From NCBI GenBank assembly GCA_047618565.1, contig JBLHKW010000001.1, forward strand, positions 114,700 through 178,699: a DNA stretch of 64,000 nt, given 5' to 3'. The stretch comes from JBLHKW01 sp047618565 (lineage in GTDB: Bacteria > Planctomycetota > UBA1135 > GCA-002686595). Shown here one piece after another: positions 27,093 to 36,155 of the stretch (position 1 is its first letter; every line of letters begins with the position of its first letter). Position numbers and translations under genes: made by a program. The notes under the pieces were generated by a model. That model saw nothing but the letters and a program-made list of their open reading frames with translations. It had not been told where the DNA came from and searched no databases.

Positions 27093-27215
27093 CAGGCCGT
27101 TGAAAAACTCCCTACTCGACTTCGCCCTCTCCGTCGCCGCTGCGTCGTGCTCGTCGAGCCGTGCTGCGACGAAGATGGCTTCGTCTCGCTACGGGACTTT
27201 TTCAACGGGCTGCTG
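27090..27215. repeat. Palindromic repeat family A, copy 2 (short form, inverted relative to copy 1)
   Basis: The 126-bp element has ends AGCAGGCCGTTGAAAAA (27091-27107) and TTTTTCAACGGGCTGCT (27198-27214), forming a long imperfect palindrome. Its reverse complement matches copy 1 at 4913-5090 except for the ~50-bp insert there and a few substitutions. Its left TAG is the stop codon of ggt. Confidence 0.88.
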
Positions 27216-27485
27216 GTATGGGTGGACCTGTCAACACTCAGGGTCGTTTCGTTCTCATGATGTCTGGGAAAGGGTGGAAGCAGCGAGTGGGCTGAGCGAC
27301 TGCGACGGTTGATCAATCTGGTATTCGCGGGTTGGTTACCGGCACTGCTGAATCCGTCGAGGTCTGCCTCAGTCTAGCGGCGGGTGTCCGATCGATGAAT
27401 CGACTGGATCCATAGGAGGCTCGAGGGTTCCCCTTCTTGGAGCTCGAACCGCACCCGCTGCTTCCGTGTTCATGTTCGTCCTGGT
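27216..27485. other. Intergenic stretch, probable right end of the IS110 element
   Basis: These 270 bases carry no convincing gene. They lie downstream of the transposase stop and so probably include the non-coding right end of the element, whose border I cannot place. No inverted repeats are expected for IS110. Confidence 0.4.
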
Positions 27486-28592
27486 TTAGACGGCCAGGAG
27501 CTTGTCCTGCTGTCCGATGGCCCAGATGAAACCCGCGAGCTCCCGGGCCATGGCCGTGATCAAGCACTGGTGCGGTTTCCCGCGAATGCTCAGGGACTTG
27601 TAGCGCTGATGCAGTCGCTCCTGCGCCTTCCAGGCGATGTCCTTGACCTCCTGGCTGATTCCTTCCTGCCTCTTACGAAGGTGGATGGTCGTCTTCGGTT
27701 TGAACCGGCAATTCTAGGCGGCCTCCGTCAACAGGGTTCGTATGCGCTTGTTTCCGGCCTTTGTGATCGAGCCTTGCCTGCGTCGACCACCGCTGGAGTC
27801 CTCCGAGGGAACCAGCCCCAGGTAACTCATGAGCTTGGGGGCCGTGGCGAAGCGCTTGAGATCGATCAGCTCGAAGGCAAGGCTCGAGGCCGTCAATAGC
27901 TTGATCCCTCGCATGGCCTGCAGGGCCCTGATCAGGGGCTCGAGCTTGCAGCCTTTCACCAGCCGGGCGAGAGCGTCTCCCAGTCGTTCGAGTTGTTCCG
28001 CCTGTTGCGCCACGGCATGCAGGTATTCGCGCAGCACGCACTCCTGCGCCTCGTGCTCGAACTCTTGCTTACGGATCCAATCCAGGTGCATGTTGGTCCA
28101 GTTGGTCTTGCCCGGGTAGGTGCGCCCGTGCCGGAGCAGGAACTTGCTCAGGCGATGCTTGGCGGACTTCTCGACGATCTTGACGTCGTCGCGGGCTCGC
28201 ACCAGGTCCCGCATGGCCTCGATATCCTCGTCGGGTACGCAAACCGGGACCAGGTTTCCTGCGCGCAGATGATGTGCCAGCGAGATCGCATCGATGCGAT
28301 CTGTCTTGACCCGCTTGCCCTTCTTCATCGGGATCTCCGAAGGGGCTACGACCTCACATCGCACGCCCTTCTCCGTCAGCAAACGATGGACCCCGTAACC
28401 TGTGGGCCCGGCCTCGTATGCACAATGCAAGCTCTTCAGCGGCCCCAAGGTCCTCAGGACCTTCAAAAGCCGGCCGTTGTCGGCGGGGATTCGCTTCAGG
28501 AACTGCGACTTCGAGCGCCCTGGCTCTGCCACTGCGATCGAAATGCTGTCCTTGTGGACGTCAAGCCCGATGTACTTCGTTATCTTGCTCAT
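27486..28592 (-). pseudogene. IS110-family transposase with an in-frame TAG
   Basis: The frame runs from ATG at 28592 to TAA at 27486-27488 (368 codons) but is interrupted by TAG at 27714-27716. The N-terminal DEDD domain is intact (YIGLDVHKDSI, YEAGPTGYGVHRLL, KTDRIDAISLAHHL), as is the C-terminal Ser motif region (YLGLVPSEDSSGGRRRQGSITKAGN). IS110 proteins have EAAW just after this; here the sequence is LLTEAA then TAG then NCRFKPKTTIHLRKRQEG, so the conserved Trp codon TGG became TAG. After the stop, normal family sequence continues (VKDIAWKAQERLHQRYKSL, MARELAGFIWAI). The element is therefore probably inactive. It stands between ggt and an esterase gene. Confidence 0.85.
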
Positions 28593-28715
28593 GGACCGGC
28601 TTCCTTTGCGGCTCTGCACCGCTTTGGGGTTTCTGTTCCCGAGCAGCGTAATCCGCGAACTCAGGGAAGTCCGGTCCACCCATCTTGTCTAGCCCGGCTC
28701 ACGAGTAATCCGCGA
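28593..28715 (-). ncRNA. Candidate bridge RNA region of the IS110 element
   Basis: IS110-family recombinases such as that of IS621 use a structured RNA from the non-coding end next to the transposase start. The 123 bases here are in that position and contain no gene. The repeated 11-mer at 28648-28658 and 28705-28715 is the kind of match expected between a donor-binding guide and the element end. No fold has been computed. Confidence 0.3.
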
Positions 28716-28747
28716 TCAGTGGCGCAGACTCCTGGCAGGCCGTTGCG

Positions 28748-30826
28748 CTAATCGATGATCACGTCGAAGAACGTGAACGCGCCGACGCCGCGCGTATTCC
28801 TGATGACCGGCCGGTCCAGGGCATGTCCGATGTAGGAGATCGTCTTCGAGGTCGAGGGCCCGTTGAGCTGGAGCAAGATCGTGTGGCCCAGGGCCGTTCC
28901 GCTCACGACCAGTACGTTCGGGTCATCGAACACGAAGTCGATCTCGGCGCCGGGCTCCCACACGAGCACGTCATCCTGATTCTGGAAGGTGAGCAGCATC
29001 CGGTCATGGGTGCTGCCGCTGTACTTGGCCCCGGCCAGGTTCGGCGAAGTGATCGAATCCGTATCCGTCGAGCCATAGAAGTCGCGCGTGACGAGTCGTG
29101 TGATGCGATCGCCGATCTCTTCGTAGCCGGCGTAGAAGAAATGGCAGCCGTCATGGCCAGGCGCGGCGGTCGTCGACATCGTGCGCACGATCGTGAACTG
29201 GGCCGCCGACTGACGCTGAAACTCGCGCACCCCGGGACCTTTGTCGCTGCAGCCCTCACGTACCTGGAAGACGTAGATCAGTTGCAGGGCGGTGAAGTCG
29301 GCGCGCCAGGCCTTGCTCAGGCCCGAGAAGACGTTCGCGTACTCTGCCATGGGCACAGGGTCGGCCTCGCCCTGGTACCAGAACAGCGCGCGTACCCCGT
29401 CCGCGACCCCGGCTTCTCTGGCCCGGAAGAGCAAACGCCCGTAGATGGTTCCGATATTCTCGGGATCCGCATCGTCGCGCTCATGCTGCGTGATGGACGT
29501 GGTTCCGACGGCGCCGTTGAGCAGCGCGATCGGGACCTGGTACGCGTTCACCAGGTTGAAGCCCATGCGCGTGCCCCAGGCACCAACGGACGCGTGGCTG
29601 TTGCGCCGCAATCCGTCCGCCACTCCCCAGTGCAGGTCGTAGGCGACTGCTCCCGTGAGCGTTCCCGACCCGAACGCACGGATCCAGGGGCTCTCGTTCT
29701 GGCTGCCGAGCGACTCCGCATGGGAGTCGCGTGCCGCGGCGTTCGACTGGCCCTGGATCAGGTAGACGTCGCCGCACACGACATTGAACCTGGCCGCGAC
29801 CAGGGTGCGTTCGGCGCCCGCGACCAGATAGACGTTTACGGTGTAGTTGACCAGCCCGGTGTCGACCGGCAGGACCTGGGCAAACGGGGCGCATGGCAAC
29901 CCGCCGCAGGTGCCGTCATAGATCAGCGCTTCGGAGGAGGCGGCGAAGGGCTGCCCGTCGCGCAGGACCTCAACTTCGAGGGCCTCGAAGCCGGTCGTCT
30001 CTACAGTCCCTTCGATCCGGAGGTCGGCCGTATCGTCGGCGAGGCGTTGGAGTACCTGGCCATCGCGCGCGAGTGCGCTGAACTCGACTTCGGGGTGGGC
30101 GGGACCCGACAGATACTTATGCTCGAGATAGTCGAGGGTTCGGCGCCTTGCATGGGGTCCGAGGGCTCTGTCGTAGACGAGGATCTCGGCGATCCATCCC
30201 GAAAAGGCGCCGCCCGACGCGAGGGATCCGACGCGCACGCTCGGGTCCGCGTTGCCGCTGATCGCGTTTCCTGATCCCACCAAAGTGCCATTCAGGTACA
30301 GATCCCCGATGTTCGTGACGGCGGAGTAGGTGGCGATGAGGACCGCGGGCTGTGACGGCAAGAGCGGCACCGTGGATATGGCGAAGGGTACGTCTGCCTC
30401 CGTCAACTCCGCGAATCCGCCCGGTCCGATGCGGAGTCCATGCCCGGTCTCGCTGGAAACCAGGTGGCCGCCAGCCCCCGCGGAATCGAGCTGAACGATG
30501 ACCACTTTCGTGTAGCTTCCATCGGGCGAGCCCGTGGAGCTTTCGACCAGGTCATTGCCATCGAAGCGCAGAGCCGTGTGCCCATTCAGTGCGAGGCCGG
30601 CCAGATACGGCTGCTTCGCGCCATCCACTTGCTCAAGCTGGACGCCAGCGCGGCTCCGGTCCAGCCAGCGTTCGACGAGCATCGAGATGCTTTGTTCGGT
30701 GCCGCTGTCGGCTTCCAGCCAGAGCGTGCTGCCTGCCGGCGGTGCGTCGACGAGTCCCACGGGCGTCGAAGCCTGTGGCCCCTGTTGTGTGAGGGCCGTC
30801 AGGAGGCATCCGATCACGGTTAGCAT
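28748..30826 (-). CDS. Secreted LamG plus SASA-type carbohydrate esterase
   Basis: The 692-residue protein has an N-terminal signal (LTVIGCLLTALTQ). Residues ~20-235 form a LamG-like jelly roll (GLALNGHTALRFDGNDLVESS, YDRALGPHARRRTLDYLEHKYL). An Ig-like linker follows. Residues ~350-600 are a SASA (sialate O-acetylesterase-like) domain: block I GDVYLIQGQSNAAARDSH with the nucleophile Ser, GAWGTRMGFNLVNAYQVPIALLNGAVGTTSI, WYQGEADPVPMAEY and the late HDGCHFFYAGYEEIGDRI with the catalytic Asp/His. It should deacetylate acetylated glycans outside the cell. The remaining ~100 residues are a beta-sandwich. It is followed downstream by the IS110 element. Confidence 0.85.
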   Translation of the reverse strand: MLTVIGCLLTALTQQGPQASTPVGLVDAPPAGSTLWLEADSGTEQSISMLVERWLDRSRAGVQLEQVDGAKQPYLAGLALNGHTALRFDGNDLVESSTGSPDGSYTKVVIVQLDSAGAGGHLVSSETGHGLRIGPGGFAELTEADVPFAISTVPLLPSQPAVLIATYSAVTNIGDLYLNGTLVGSGNAISGNADPSVRVGSLASGGAFSGWIAEILVYDRALGPHARRRTLDYLEHKYLSGPAHPEVEFSALARDGQVLQRLADDTADLRIEGTVETTGFEALEVEVLRDGQPFAASSEALIYDGTCGGLPCAPFAQVLPVDTGLVNYTVNVYLVAGAERTLVAARFNVVCGDVYLIQGQSNAAARDSHAESLGSQNESPWIRAFGSGTLTGAVAYDLHWGVADGLRRNSHASVGAWGTRMGFNLVNAYQVPIALLNGAVGTTSITQHERDDADPENIGTIYGRLLFRAREAGVADGVRALFWYQGEADPVPMAEYANVFSGLSKAWRADFTALQLIYVFQVREGCSDKGPGVREFQRQSAAQFTIVRTMSTTAAPGHDGCHFFYAGYEEIGDRITRLVTRDFYGSTDTDSITSPNLAGAKYSGSTHDRMLLTFQNQDDVLVWEPGAEIDFVFDDPNVLVVSGTALGHTILLQLNGPSTSKTISYIGHALDRPVIRNTRGVGAFTFFDVIID

Positions 30827-31196
30827 GGCGTTTCTTTCAAGTGCAGATCCTGTTGAGCAGCACCGGGAAGGACGCCAACTCGATCATACCCTCAGGTCGC
30901 TCAACCGTCGACGCTCCCTGGCCCAGCGCGGACGGCCGAGCCGCCGCCTGCATGCGGGGGAGGGGCGGGCGCCTGGAAATGCCATCGACGGCGCCCTACA
31001 TAATATATTAGGAAGGTGAGTGGCGCCCACGGGAGGGCCTTGCCGCTCCCACGCGGGCCTTCAGGCGCAAAAATAGGCCCAAGGACGGTGCCAGGATGGG
31101 GGGGACGGTCCAGAAACGCCGTTCCAGAGGCGTTTCCTTCAAGTGGGGGGGTGGTCCCAGTCCGACGAATAGGGGCACCCCGCAATCTCCCCTCCC
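30827..31196. other. Gene-free stretch with an AT-rich promoter-like island
   Basis: No gene is seen in these 370 bases between two divergent genes. The block ACATAATATATTA at 30998-31010 is strikingly AT-rich in this genome and could be a -10 region or a UP-type element for the YfiR gene. No clear -35 was found. Confidence 0.35.
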
Positions 31197-31868
31197 TTGT
31201 TACATCGTCCCCGTTCCCAGAGAAGGTCTCTCGACCTGGCTCAGCGTGCGTCCGTCCTTCGGCGGCCACGGATCTCGCTCGTGCCGCTGCTCGTGCTCGT
31301 CATGGGTCTGTTGTTCGGGTCGTCTCAGGCCATGGCGACGCCGGGCGGGACTGCGAACAGTGGCTCACCGGAGCCAGATAGCGACGAGGCGGTCCCCGAG
31401 TACCGGATCAAGGCTGCGTTCATCTACAACTTCGTGCGCTACACCACCTGGCCCGAGGAGGCCCTGGGCACGGAGGACGATCCGATCGAGATGGTCGTCA
31501 TTGGCAAGAGCCCCTTCCGTTCGTCTCTCGACAAGACGTTCGCGCGCAAGCTACTCCACGGGCGTCCGGTGCGGATCCGTTACCTGGCGTCTATCCCGGA
31601 GGAGCTGAAAGCTCACCTGGTGTTCACGGTCGGGTTGAGCCCGGAAGACACGAACGCACTGGCCGGCCGTTTGCGCAGCAAGAACGTTCTGGTCATCGGT
31701 GACCAGCGCGGCTTCGCGGAACGCGGCTCCTGCGCCAATTTCTACCTCGAGGACTCGAAGATCCGCTTCGAGGTGAACACCGATGAGGTGAAGGCGAGCG
31801 GGCTGAAGATCAGCTCGCAGCTCCTGAAGCTCGCATCGATCGTCAAGACCAAGGAGCGAAAGCGATGA
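31197..31868 (+). CDS. YfiR family (DUF4154) periplasmic protein
   Basis: The frame begins at TTG 31197 (223 residues) and includes a signal peptide (ISLVPLLVLVMGLLFGSSQAMA); an ATG inside that signal at 31302 is less likely. The mature part matches YfiR/DUF4154: EYRIKAAFIYNFVRYTTWPEEAL, MVVIGKSPFRSSLDKTF, GRPVRIRYL, KNVLVIGDQRGFAERGSCANFYLEDSKIRFEVN and the C-terminal LKISSQLLKLASIV. YfiR proteins sit in the periplasm and in Pseudomonas repress a diguanylate cyclase. In many genomes DUF4154 genes sit directly before a TonB-dependent receptor, as here, with 232 bases between. The start is uncertain. Confidence 0.8.
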   Translation: MLHRPRSQRRSLDLAQRASVLRRPRISLVPLLVLVMGLLFGSSQAMATPGGTANSGSPEPDSDEAVPEYRIKAAFIYNFVRYTTWPEEALGTEDDPIEMVVIGKSPFRSSLDKTFARKLLHGRPVRIRYLASIPEELKAHLVFTVGLSPEDTNALAGRLRSKNVLVIGDQRGFAERGSCANFYLEDSKIRFEVNTDEVKASGLKISSQLLKLASIVKTKERKR

Positions 31869-32050
31869 GGCCCTCCTCCCTTTGCGCCGAGGTCGGGCAG
31901 GTGACCCAGCCCGCTCGCCGGCATGCACTCTCGCCCTTCCGAACAAGCCGTGCCAGATGCCGTCTGCCTGAGACTCAGGTCGTGGTCAGCGCGCGAGCAT
32001 GTATCCAGTCCCGTAGTGACCGCAACACCCCCAGTCTTAGACCCCTTGTG

Positions 32051-32073
32051 GACCGATCACACCCCGATCGGTC
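32051..32073. promoter_or_regulatory. Perfect 8-bp inverted repeat before the TonB receptor gene
   Basis: GACCGATC (32051-32058) and GATCGGTC (32066-32073) flank a 7-base spacer, 28 bases before the receptor start. It has no T-run, so an operator or mRNA stem near the ribosome binding region is more likely than a terminator. Confidence 0.45.
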
Positions 32074-32100
32074 ACGCATGAATGAAGTAAGGCCCGCAAG

Positions 32101-34047
32101 ATGACCCCCCCCATTATCGCAGCCTGGCTGCTCTCGGCGTTGCCACTCGGCGCGCTTTCGAACGAGCCCCCCGCCACCACGACGCCTCCGTCGACCTCCC
32201 CGGAGCTCGGCGAGGAGTACGACCTGACGGAGCTCTCACTCGAGGCACTGATGGACATCCAGGTGACCGTGGCGACGCGTTCGTCGACGCCTATGTCCGA
32301 AATTCCAGCGGCTGTGTACGTGCTGACGGGCGACGAAATTCGTCGCTCAGGGCACTCCTCGATCCCGGAAGCTCTGCGGATGGTTCCGGGCATGCACGTC
32401 TCGCGCTGGACCACAGGGGACTGGGATGTGACGGCGCGTGGCTTCGGGCCCGGGTTGGCTCTCACCAACCTGGCTTATCTGAACCAGCTGCTGGTCATGA
32501 TCGACGGGGTGGTCGTCTACAGTCCGCTGTTCGCGGGTATGTTCTGGTCGCTGCAGGACGTGGTGCTCGAGGATGTCGACCGCATCGAGATCGTCCGGGG
32601 GCCTGGGGGGGTCCTTTGGGGGTCGAACGCGGTGCACGGTGTGATTCACATCATCACGAAGCACACGGACGAGACCGAGGGGTTGCAGGTTACCTACAGG
32701 ACCGGGCGGGATGACCGGCACCAGAGCGTGCGCTTCGGTGGAAAGTTCGGGAAGACCGGTTCCTTCCGGGTGTGGGCCAAGGGCGCGGAGTACGACACCA
32801 ACGCGAACCCGTACCTTGGTTTTGAGTACGGGTACAATCTGACGAGCATCGGTGGTCGTGCGGACTGGAAGGGCGACGGGACGACGTACGCGTTCTGGGG
32901 CCGTGCCTACACTGGCAAGTTCGATGAGCTGGGCTTCGACCTGACGACCTTCGATCCGATCCAGGTCGAGGACAGCCGTTATGGCGGTCAGATATTCGGC
33001 AGCGTCACGAATGACGATACCGGTGCGCGTTTGCAGGCCTGGTATACACAGGATGACCAGGACCTGCCGACTCTCGGAGACATTCACATCGATGTCTACG
33101 ACGTGGAGTACCAGCGGCCCTACAAGCTCTCGGATTCGAACACCTTGAGCCTCGGTGTTGGCTACCGCCGCACCGTAAGCCGGCTCTCCGGTGACGATCC
33201 GTTCTGGTACGACTTCGATCCCTACCGAATGAATCAGGACACCTACCGTGTCTTCGCGACGGATACCGTCGCCTTCAACTCGCTGGACTCCACCCTGACC
33301 CTCGGCGTGGCCGCGGAGGACAACGAATTCACCGGGTTCGAGATCCAGCCGACGATCCGGTACGCCTGGACACCGCAGGACAACTTCATGATGTGGGGCG
33401 GGATCTCACGCGCTGTGCGGACACCATCGCTGGAAGAGCGCACCCTGACTCCGGATAGCTTCTTCGCCGGAAACGACATGTTCCGCTCCGAAACGCTCTT
33501 TGCGTACGAGCTGGGGGTGCGCGGCATGCCCACAAAATGGGCAACTGCGGACCTGGCGCTCTACTTCAACGACTACGACGACCTGCACTACAGGGACCCG
33601 AGTGATCCTGCTTTTCCTGCCTTCCACTTCACCAACGAGGCGAAGGGCGAGTCCATGGGCGGCGAGCTGGCGGTCGATTTCCAGCTCATGAGCGATTGGA
33701 AACTGCGCACGGCCTACGCCTACGAGGACGCGAAATTTCAGACCAACACCGGTATCGAGCTGTCGACGGATGGCCAGTCGCCCGCCCACATGTTCAATGT
33801 GCGTTCCTACTACAACATCACCGACGAGTGGGAGTTCGACACGGGCTTCTACCTGGTCGATGGGCTCGGGGACTTCCTCGAGATCGCGGAGTACGCACGT
33901 CTGGACGCGCGCCTCGGCTGGAATCCTCACGAGAACTTCCGATGCTATCTCGGCATCCAGGATGCCTTCAACGAGACGCGCTCGGAGCTAGATGAGTTCG
34001 ACGTCAACCGGCAGTCAGTCTACTTCGGAATAACGTTCTCCCACTGA
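32101..34047 (+). CDS. TonB-dependent outer membrane receptor
   Basis: The 648-residue protein has a short signal (IIAAWLLSALPLGALS). The TonB-box/plug region follows: LTELSLEALMDIQVTVATRSSTP, IPAAVYVLTGDEIRRSGHSSIPEALRMVPGMHVSR, and VDRIEIVRGPGGVLWGSNAVHGVIHIITK. The barrel runs from ~residue 200 to the C-terminal YFGITFSH, which ends in an aromatic/His as outer membrane barrels do. It would take up a siderophore, vitamin or glycan with energy from TonB; the substrate is unknown. Pairing with YfiR suggests a sensing or c-di-GMP link. Codons 2-4 lie in a run of eight C. A receptor of this type implies a diderm cell. Confidence 0.9.
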   Translation: MTPPIIAAWLLSALPLGALSNEPPATTTPPSTSPELGEEYDLTELSLEALMDIQVTVATRSSTPMSEIPAAVYVLTGDEIRRSGHSSIPEALRMVPGMHVSRWTTGDWDVTARGFGPGLALTNLAYLNQLLVMIDGVVVYSPLFAGMFWSLQDVVLEDVDRIEIVRGPGGVLWGSNAVHGVIHIITKHTDETEGLQVTYRTGRDDRHQSVRFGGKFGKTGSFRVWAKGAEYDTNANPYLGFEYGYNLTSIGGRADWKGDGTTYAFWGRAYTGKFDELGFDLTTFDPIQVEDSRYGGQIFGSVTNDDTGARLQAWYTQDDQDLPTLGDIHIDVYDVEYQRPYKLSDSNTLSLGVGYRRTVSRLSGDDPFWYDFDPYRMNQDTYRVFATDTVAFNSLDSTLTLGVAAEDNEFTGFEIQPTIRYAWTPQDNFMMWGGISRAVRTPSLEERTLTPDSFFAGNDMFRSETLFAYELGVRGMPTKWATADLALYFNDYDDLHYRDPSDPAFPAFHFTNEAKGESMGGELAVDFQLMSDWKLRTAYAYEDAKFQTNTGIELSTDGQSPAHMFNVRSYYNITDEWEFDTGFYLVDGLGDFLEIAEYARLDARLGWNPHENFRCYLGIQDAFNETRSELDEFDVNRQSVYFGITFSH

Positions 34048-34068
34048 GATCGACCCAGGCGGGGCGGG

Positions 34069-34649
34069 CTACTCGTAGGGCTCGCTCAAGATGGCCAGGA
34101 AGGTGCGCACGCCGTCGACGTAATTGCCGACGCGGAGGTTCTCGTCCGGACTGTGCTGGTTGTTGTCCGAGTTCACCGTGTGGACCAGCACGGCAGGGAT
34201 GCCAAGCGTGACCACGAAGGGCGCGATCGGTATGGACCCGCCCGACATGCGGATCTGGATGGGGTCATGGCCGAAGGCAGAGCGCATTCCATTGCGTAGC
34301 CACGCGCCCAGCGGTGTGTCGAAGTCCGTGCGGAATGCGCCGTAAGACACCTGCGTCTCGATGCCGATGAACCCGCCGTATCGAGCCGAGCAGTTGTGAA
34401 GTGCCGCGCCTCGAACGCGCGTTCACACCACTCGATATTCCGCTGCAGCAGCTCCGGGAAGTGAGCGTCGTTGGGCAGGCTCAACAGCTCGTGGAACTCT
34501 TCGAAGGAGTCCAGCGCGAACACGTAGGCCGTTTCGGCAAGGGGCGGATCCTCGACCGCGTGAGCAGCCACGCTCAGGGTGGACGCGATCAGAAGTGAGC
34601 CCAGGCTGCGTTTTATGGTTCGTTCGCGTGCTCTCCGTCGACCATGCAA
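34069..34649 (-). pseudogene. M20 peptidase with a large internal deletion
   Basis: The minus strand reads as an N-terminus with signal (IKRSLGSLLIASTLSVAAHA, then LLSLPNDAHFPELLQRNIEWCERAF). At about 34385 it jumps frame straight into the C-terminal end of an M20 dipeptidase (GGFIGIETQVSYGAFRTD, MSGGSIPIAPFVVTLGIPAVL, VNSDNNQHSPDENLRVGNYVDG). Full-length relatives are roughly 450-550 residues; only about 190 codons remain, so the catalytic zinc-binding core is gone. No good start codon is left (TTG at 34649 is possible). The gene is certainly non-functional as a peptidase. Confidence 0.75.
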
Positions 34650-34796
34650 TCCGAACTCCCTGGGTGCAGTGGTGCAACCGGGGAGGTGGAGTGCCCGTGA
34701 TCGGCACACGGATGGGACTTCCGGAGCCGGTCTGATGCAAGCCGGCGGTCCGGTAGGGGCGCGTGCGGACCGGCGTGCGCACGCGTACGCGCCGGT

Positions 34797-36155
34797 TCAA
34801 CCGTCGAACTGGACCTCGAGGGCGTCGCTGGTGTTGAAGCCGCTGCCCTGCGGTCCGGAGGGGTCCCGGTACCAGAACTGGAAGTACCAGGTCGACCCGG
34901 CCTGGATCTGTCCGGCGGGTCGCGGCGGCTGGGCGAAGTCGACGGCGTGGGAGGCCCAACCCTGGGAGCTGGCCTGGGTAACGCGCAGACGGAACGTCGA
35001 TCCGCCGACACAGCGAATGCCGTCACCGAAGGGAATCGCAAGCTGCTGGTTGCCGTAGAAGAACAGGCCCGACACATCGGGCGGGACCGACGTGGCGGTC
35101 AGGGTGAAGTCGTCCGCCGAGATACTCGTGAAGCCGAGTGCGCCCATGTGGGCCGAGCGGCCGGTCGAGTTGGGCGCTCCCGTGCAGGTGTTCAATGCGT
35201 CCGGACGGAAGGCCATGAACGTCGGAAGCTGCACCCCGCCCAGACCGGAGCTGATGAAGACGTCGACGAAGGTCCCGTCGGGTTCATAGCGCAGGACCGA
35301 GTTGTTCTGGATGCTGGCCACGTACAGCAGACCGTCAGGTCCGAAGGCCAGGCCAGTCGGCCCGTCCAGGCCGCCAGTTTCATCGGCCGGCGTCGCGGGG
35401 TCGTCGACGATCAGCTCCTCCACGGTCGTCTGGCCTGTCGCCTCGTCCACCCTCAGCACCATGTCGTTGCGCTCGCTCGCCACGTAGGCGAAGCCGTCAC
35501 CGGGGAAGATCACGGCCCGCGGGCGATCGAGGTTTGCCCAAGCCGGTCCGACGAAGTTTCCGATGAAATCACCCGTCACGCCGTCGTAGCGCTTGATCCG
35601 ATCCGTGAAGTAGCTCGGGACGTACAGGTTGCCGTCCGGTCCGAAGACCATGCCCGCGTCGGGGCCATTGAGGTTGCCGGGCGTCGTCGTGACGAAGACC
35701 CGGTCGAAGGCTCCGGTCTCTCCGTCGTAGCGCAGGATGGAATCCGTGTTGAAGCTGGCGACATAGGCGAAGCCGTCGCGCCCGAACACGATCGCAGAGG
35801 GGCCATTCAGTCCGCCCGTCTCGTCCGCGGGCGTCGCGGGGTCGTCGATGATGAAGTTGTCGACAAAATCACCGGTCGCCGCGTCGAAGCGCACGATGCG
35901 GTCGTTGCCTTCACTGCAGACGTAGATGCGGCCATCCAGGCCGATCGCCGAGCCCAGTACGCCGAGCAGGTCGCCGGGGCCCAGTTCGCCCAGCACCGAT
36001 CCATCGCCGCCGTCGTATCGGTCGACACTGGCCGACGAGAAGCCGCTCAACAGAATCTCGTCGGTAAGAGGAGCGGGGTTGGCCGTGGCCGAAGCCGCGA
36101 GTGCGGCGCATGCGAGGAGGGGGGAGCTGGAGAGAGAACTCGGTCGGATGGTCAT
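34797..36155 (-). CDS. Secreted NHL-type beta-propeller with planctomycete C-terminal module
   Basis: The ATG at 36155 is preferred because it begins a signal-like N-terminus (SSPLLACAALAASATA); the frame extends to 36584 without protein-like sequence. The 452-residue product has six similar blades at ~45-residue spacing (for example GLDGRIYVCSEGNDRIVRFDAATGDFVDNF and FGPDGNLYVPSYFTDRIKRYDG), with two blades nearly identical (DDPATPADETGGL occurs twice). The last ~130 residues, from TCTGAPNSTGRSAHMGALG, are a Cys-containing domain ending WYFQFWYRDPSGPQG then ALEVQFDG. The same domain ends the protein at 37798-41382. The propeller is likely a binding scaffold; the tail may serve surface attachment or secretion. 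Confidence 0.8.
   Translation of the reverse strand: MTIRPSSLSSSPLLACAALAASATANPAPLTDEILLSGFSSASVDRYDGGDGSVLGELGPGDLLGVLGSAIGLDGRIYVCSEGNDRIVRFDAATGDFVDNFIIDDPATPADETGGLNGPSAIVFGRDGFAYVASFNTDSILRYDGETGAFDRVFVTTTPGNLNGPDAGMVFGPDGNLYVPSYFTDRIKRYDGVTGDFIGNFVGPAWANLDRPRAVIFPGDGFAYVASERNDMVLRVDEATGQTTVEELIVDDPATPADETGGLDGPTGLAFGPDGLLYVASIQNNSVLRYEPDGTFVDVFISSGLGGVQLPTFMAFRPDALNTCTGAPNSTGRSAHMGALGFTSISADDFTLTATSVPPDVSGLFFYGNQQLAIPFGDGIRCVGGSTFRLRVTQASSQGWASHAVDFAQPPRPAGQIQAGSTWYFQFWYRDPSGPQGSGFNTSDALEVQFDG

Larger units (their letters stand above)
27486..28715 (-). mobile_element. IS110-family insertion sequence (borders approximate)
   Basis: The element comprises the transposase pseudogene and its upstream non-coding end. 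IS110 elements lack terminal inverted repeats, so borders are not visible directly. The 5' (transposase-proximal) end is placed near 28715 because the 11-mer GTAATCCGCGA at 28705-28715 recurs inside the non-coding end at 28648-28658. The 3' border lies somewhere in 27216-27485. Confidence 0.6.
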
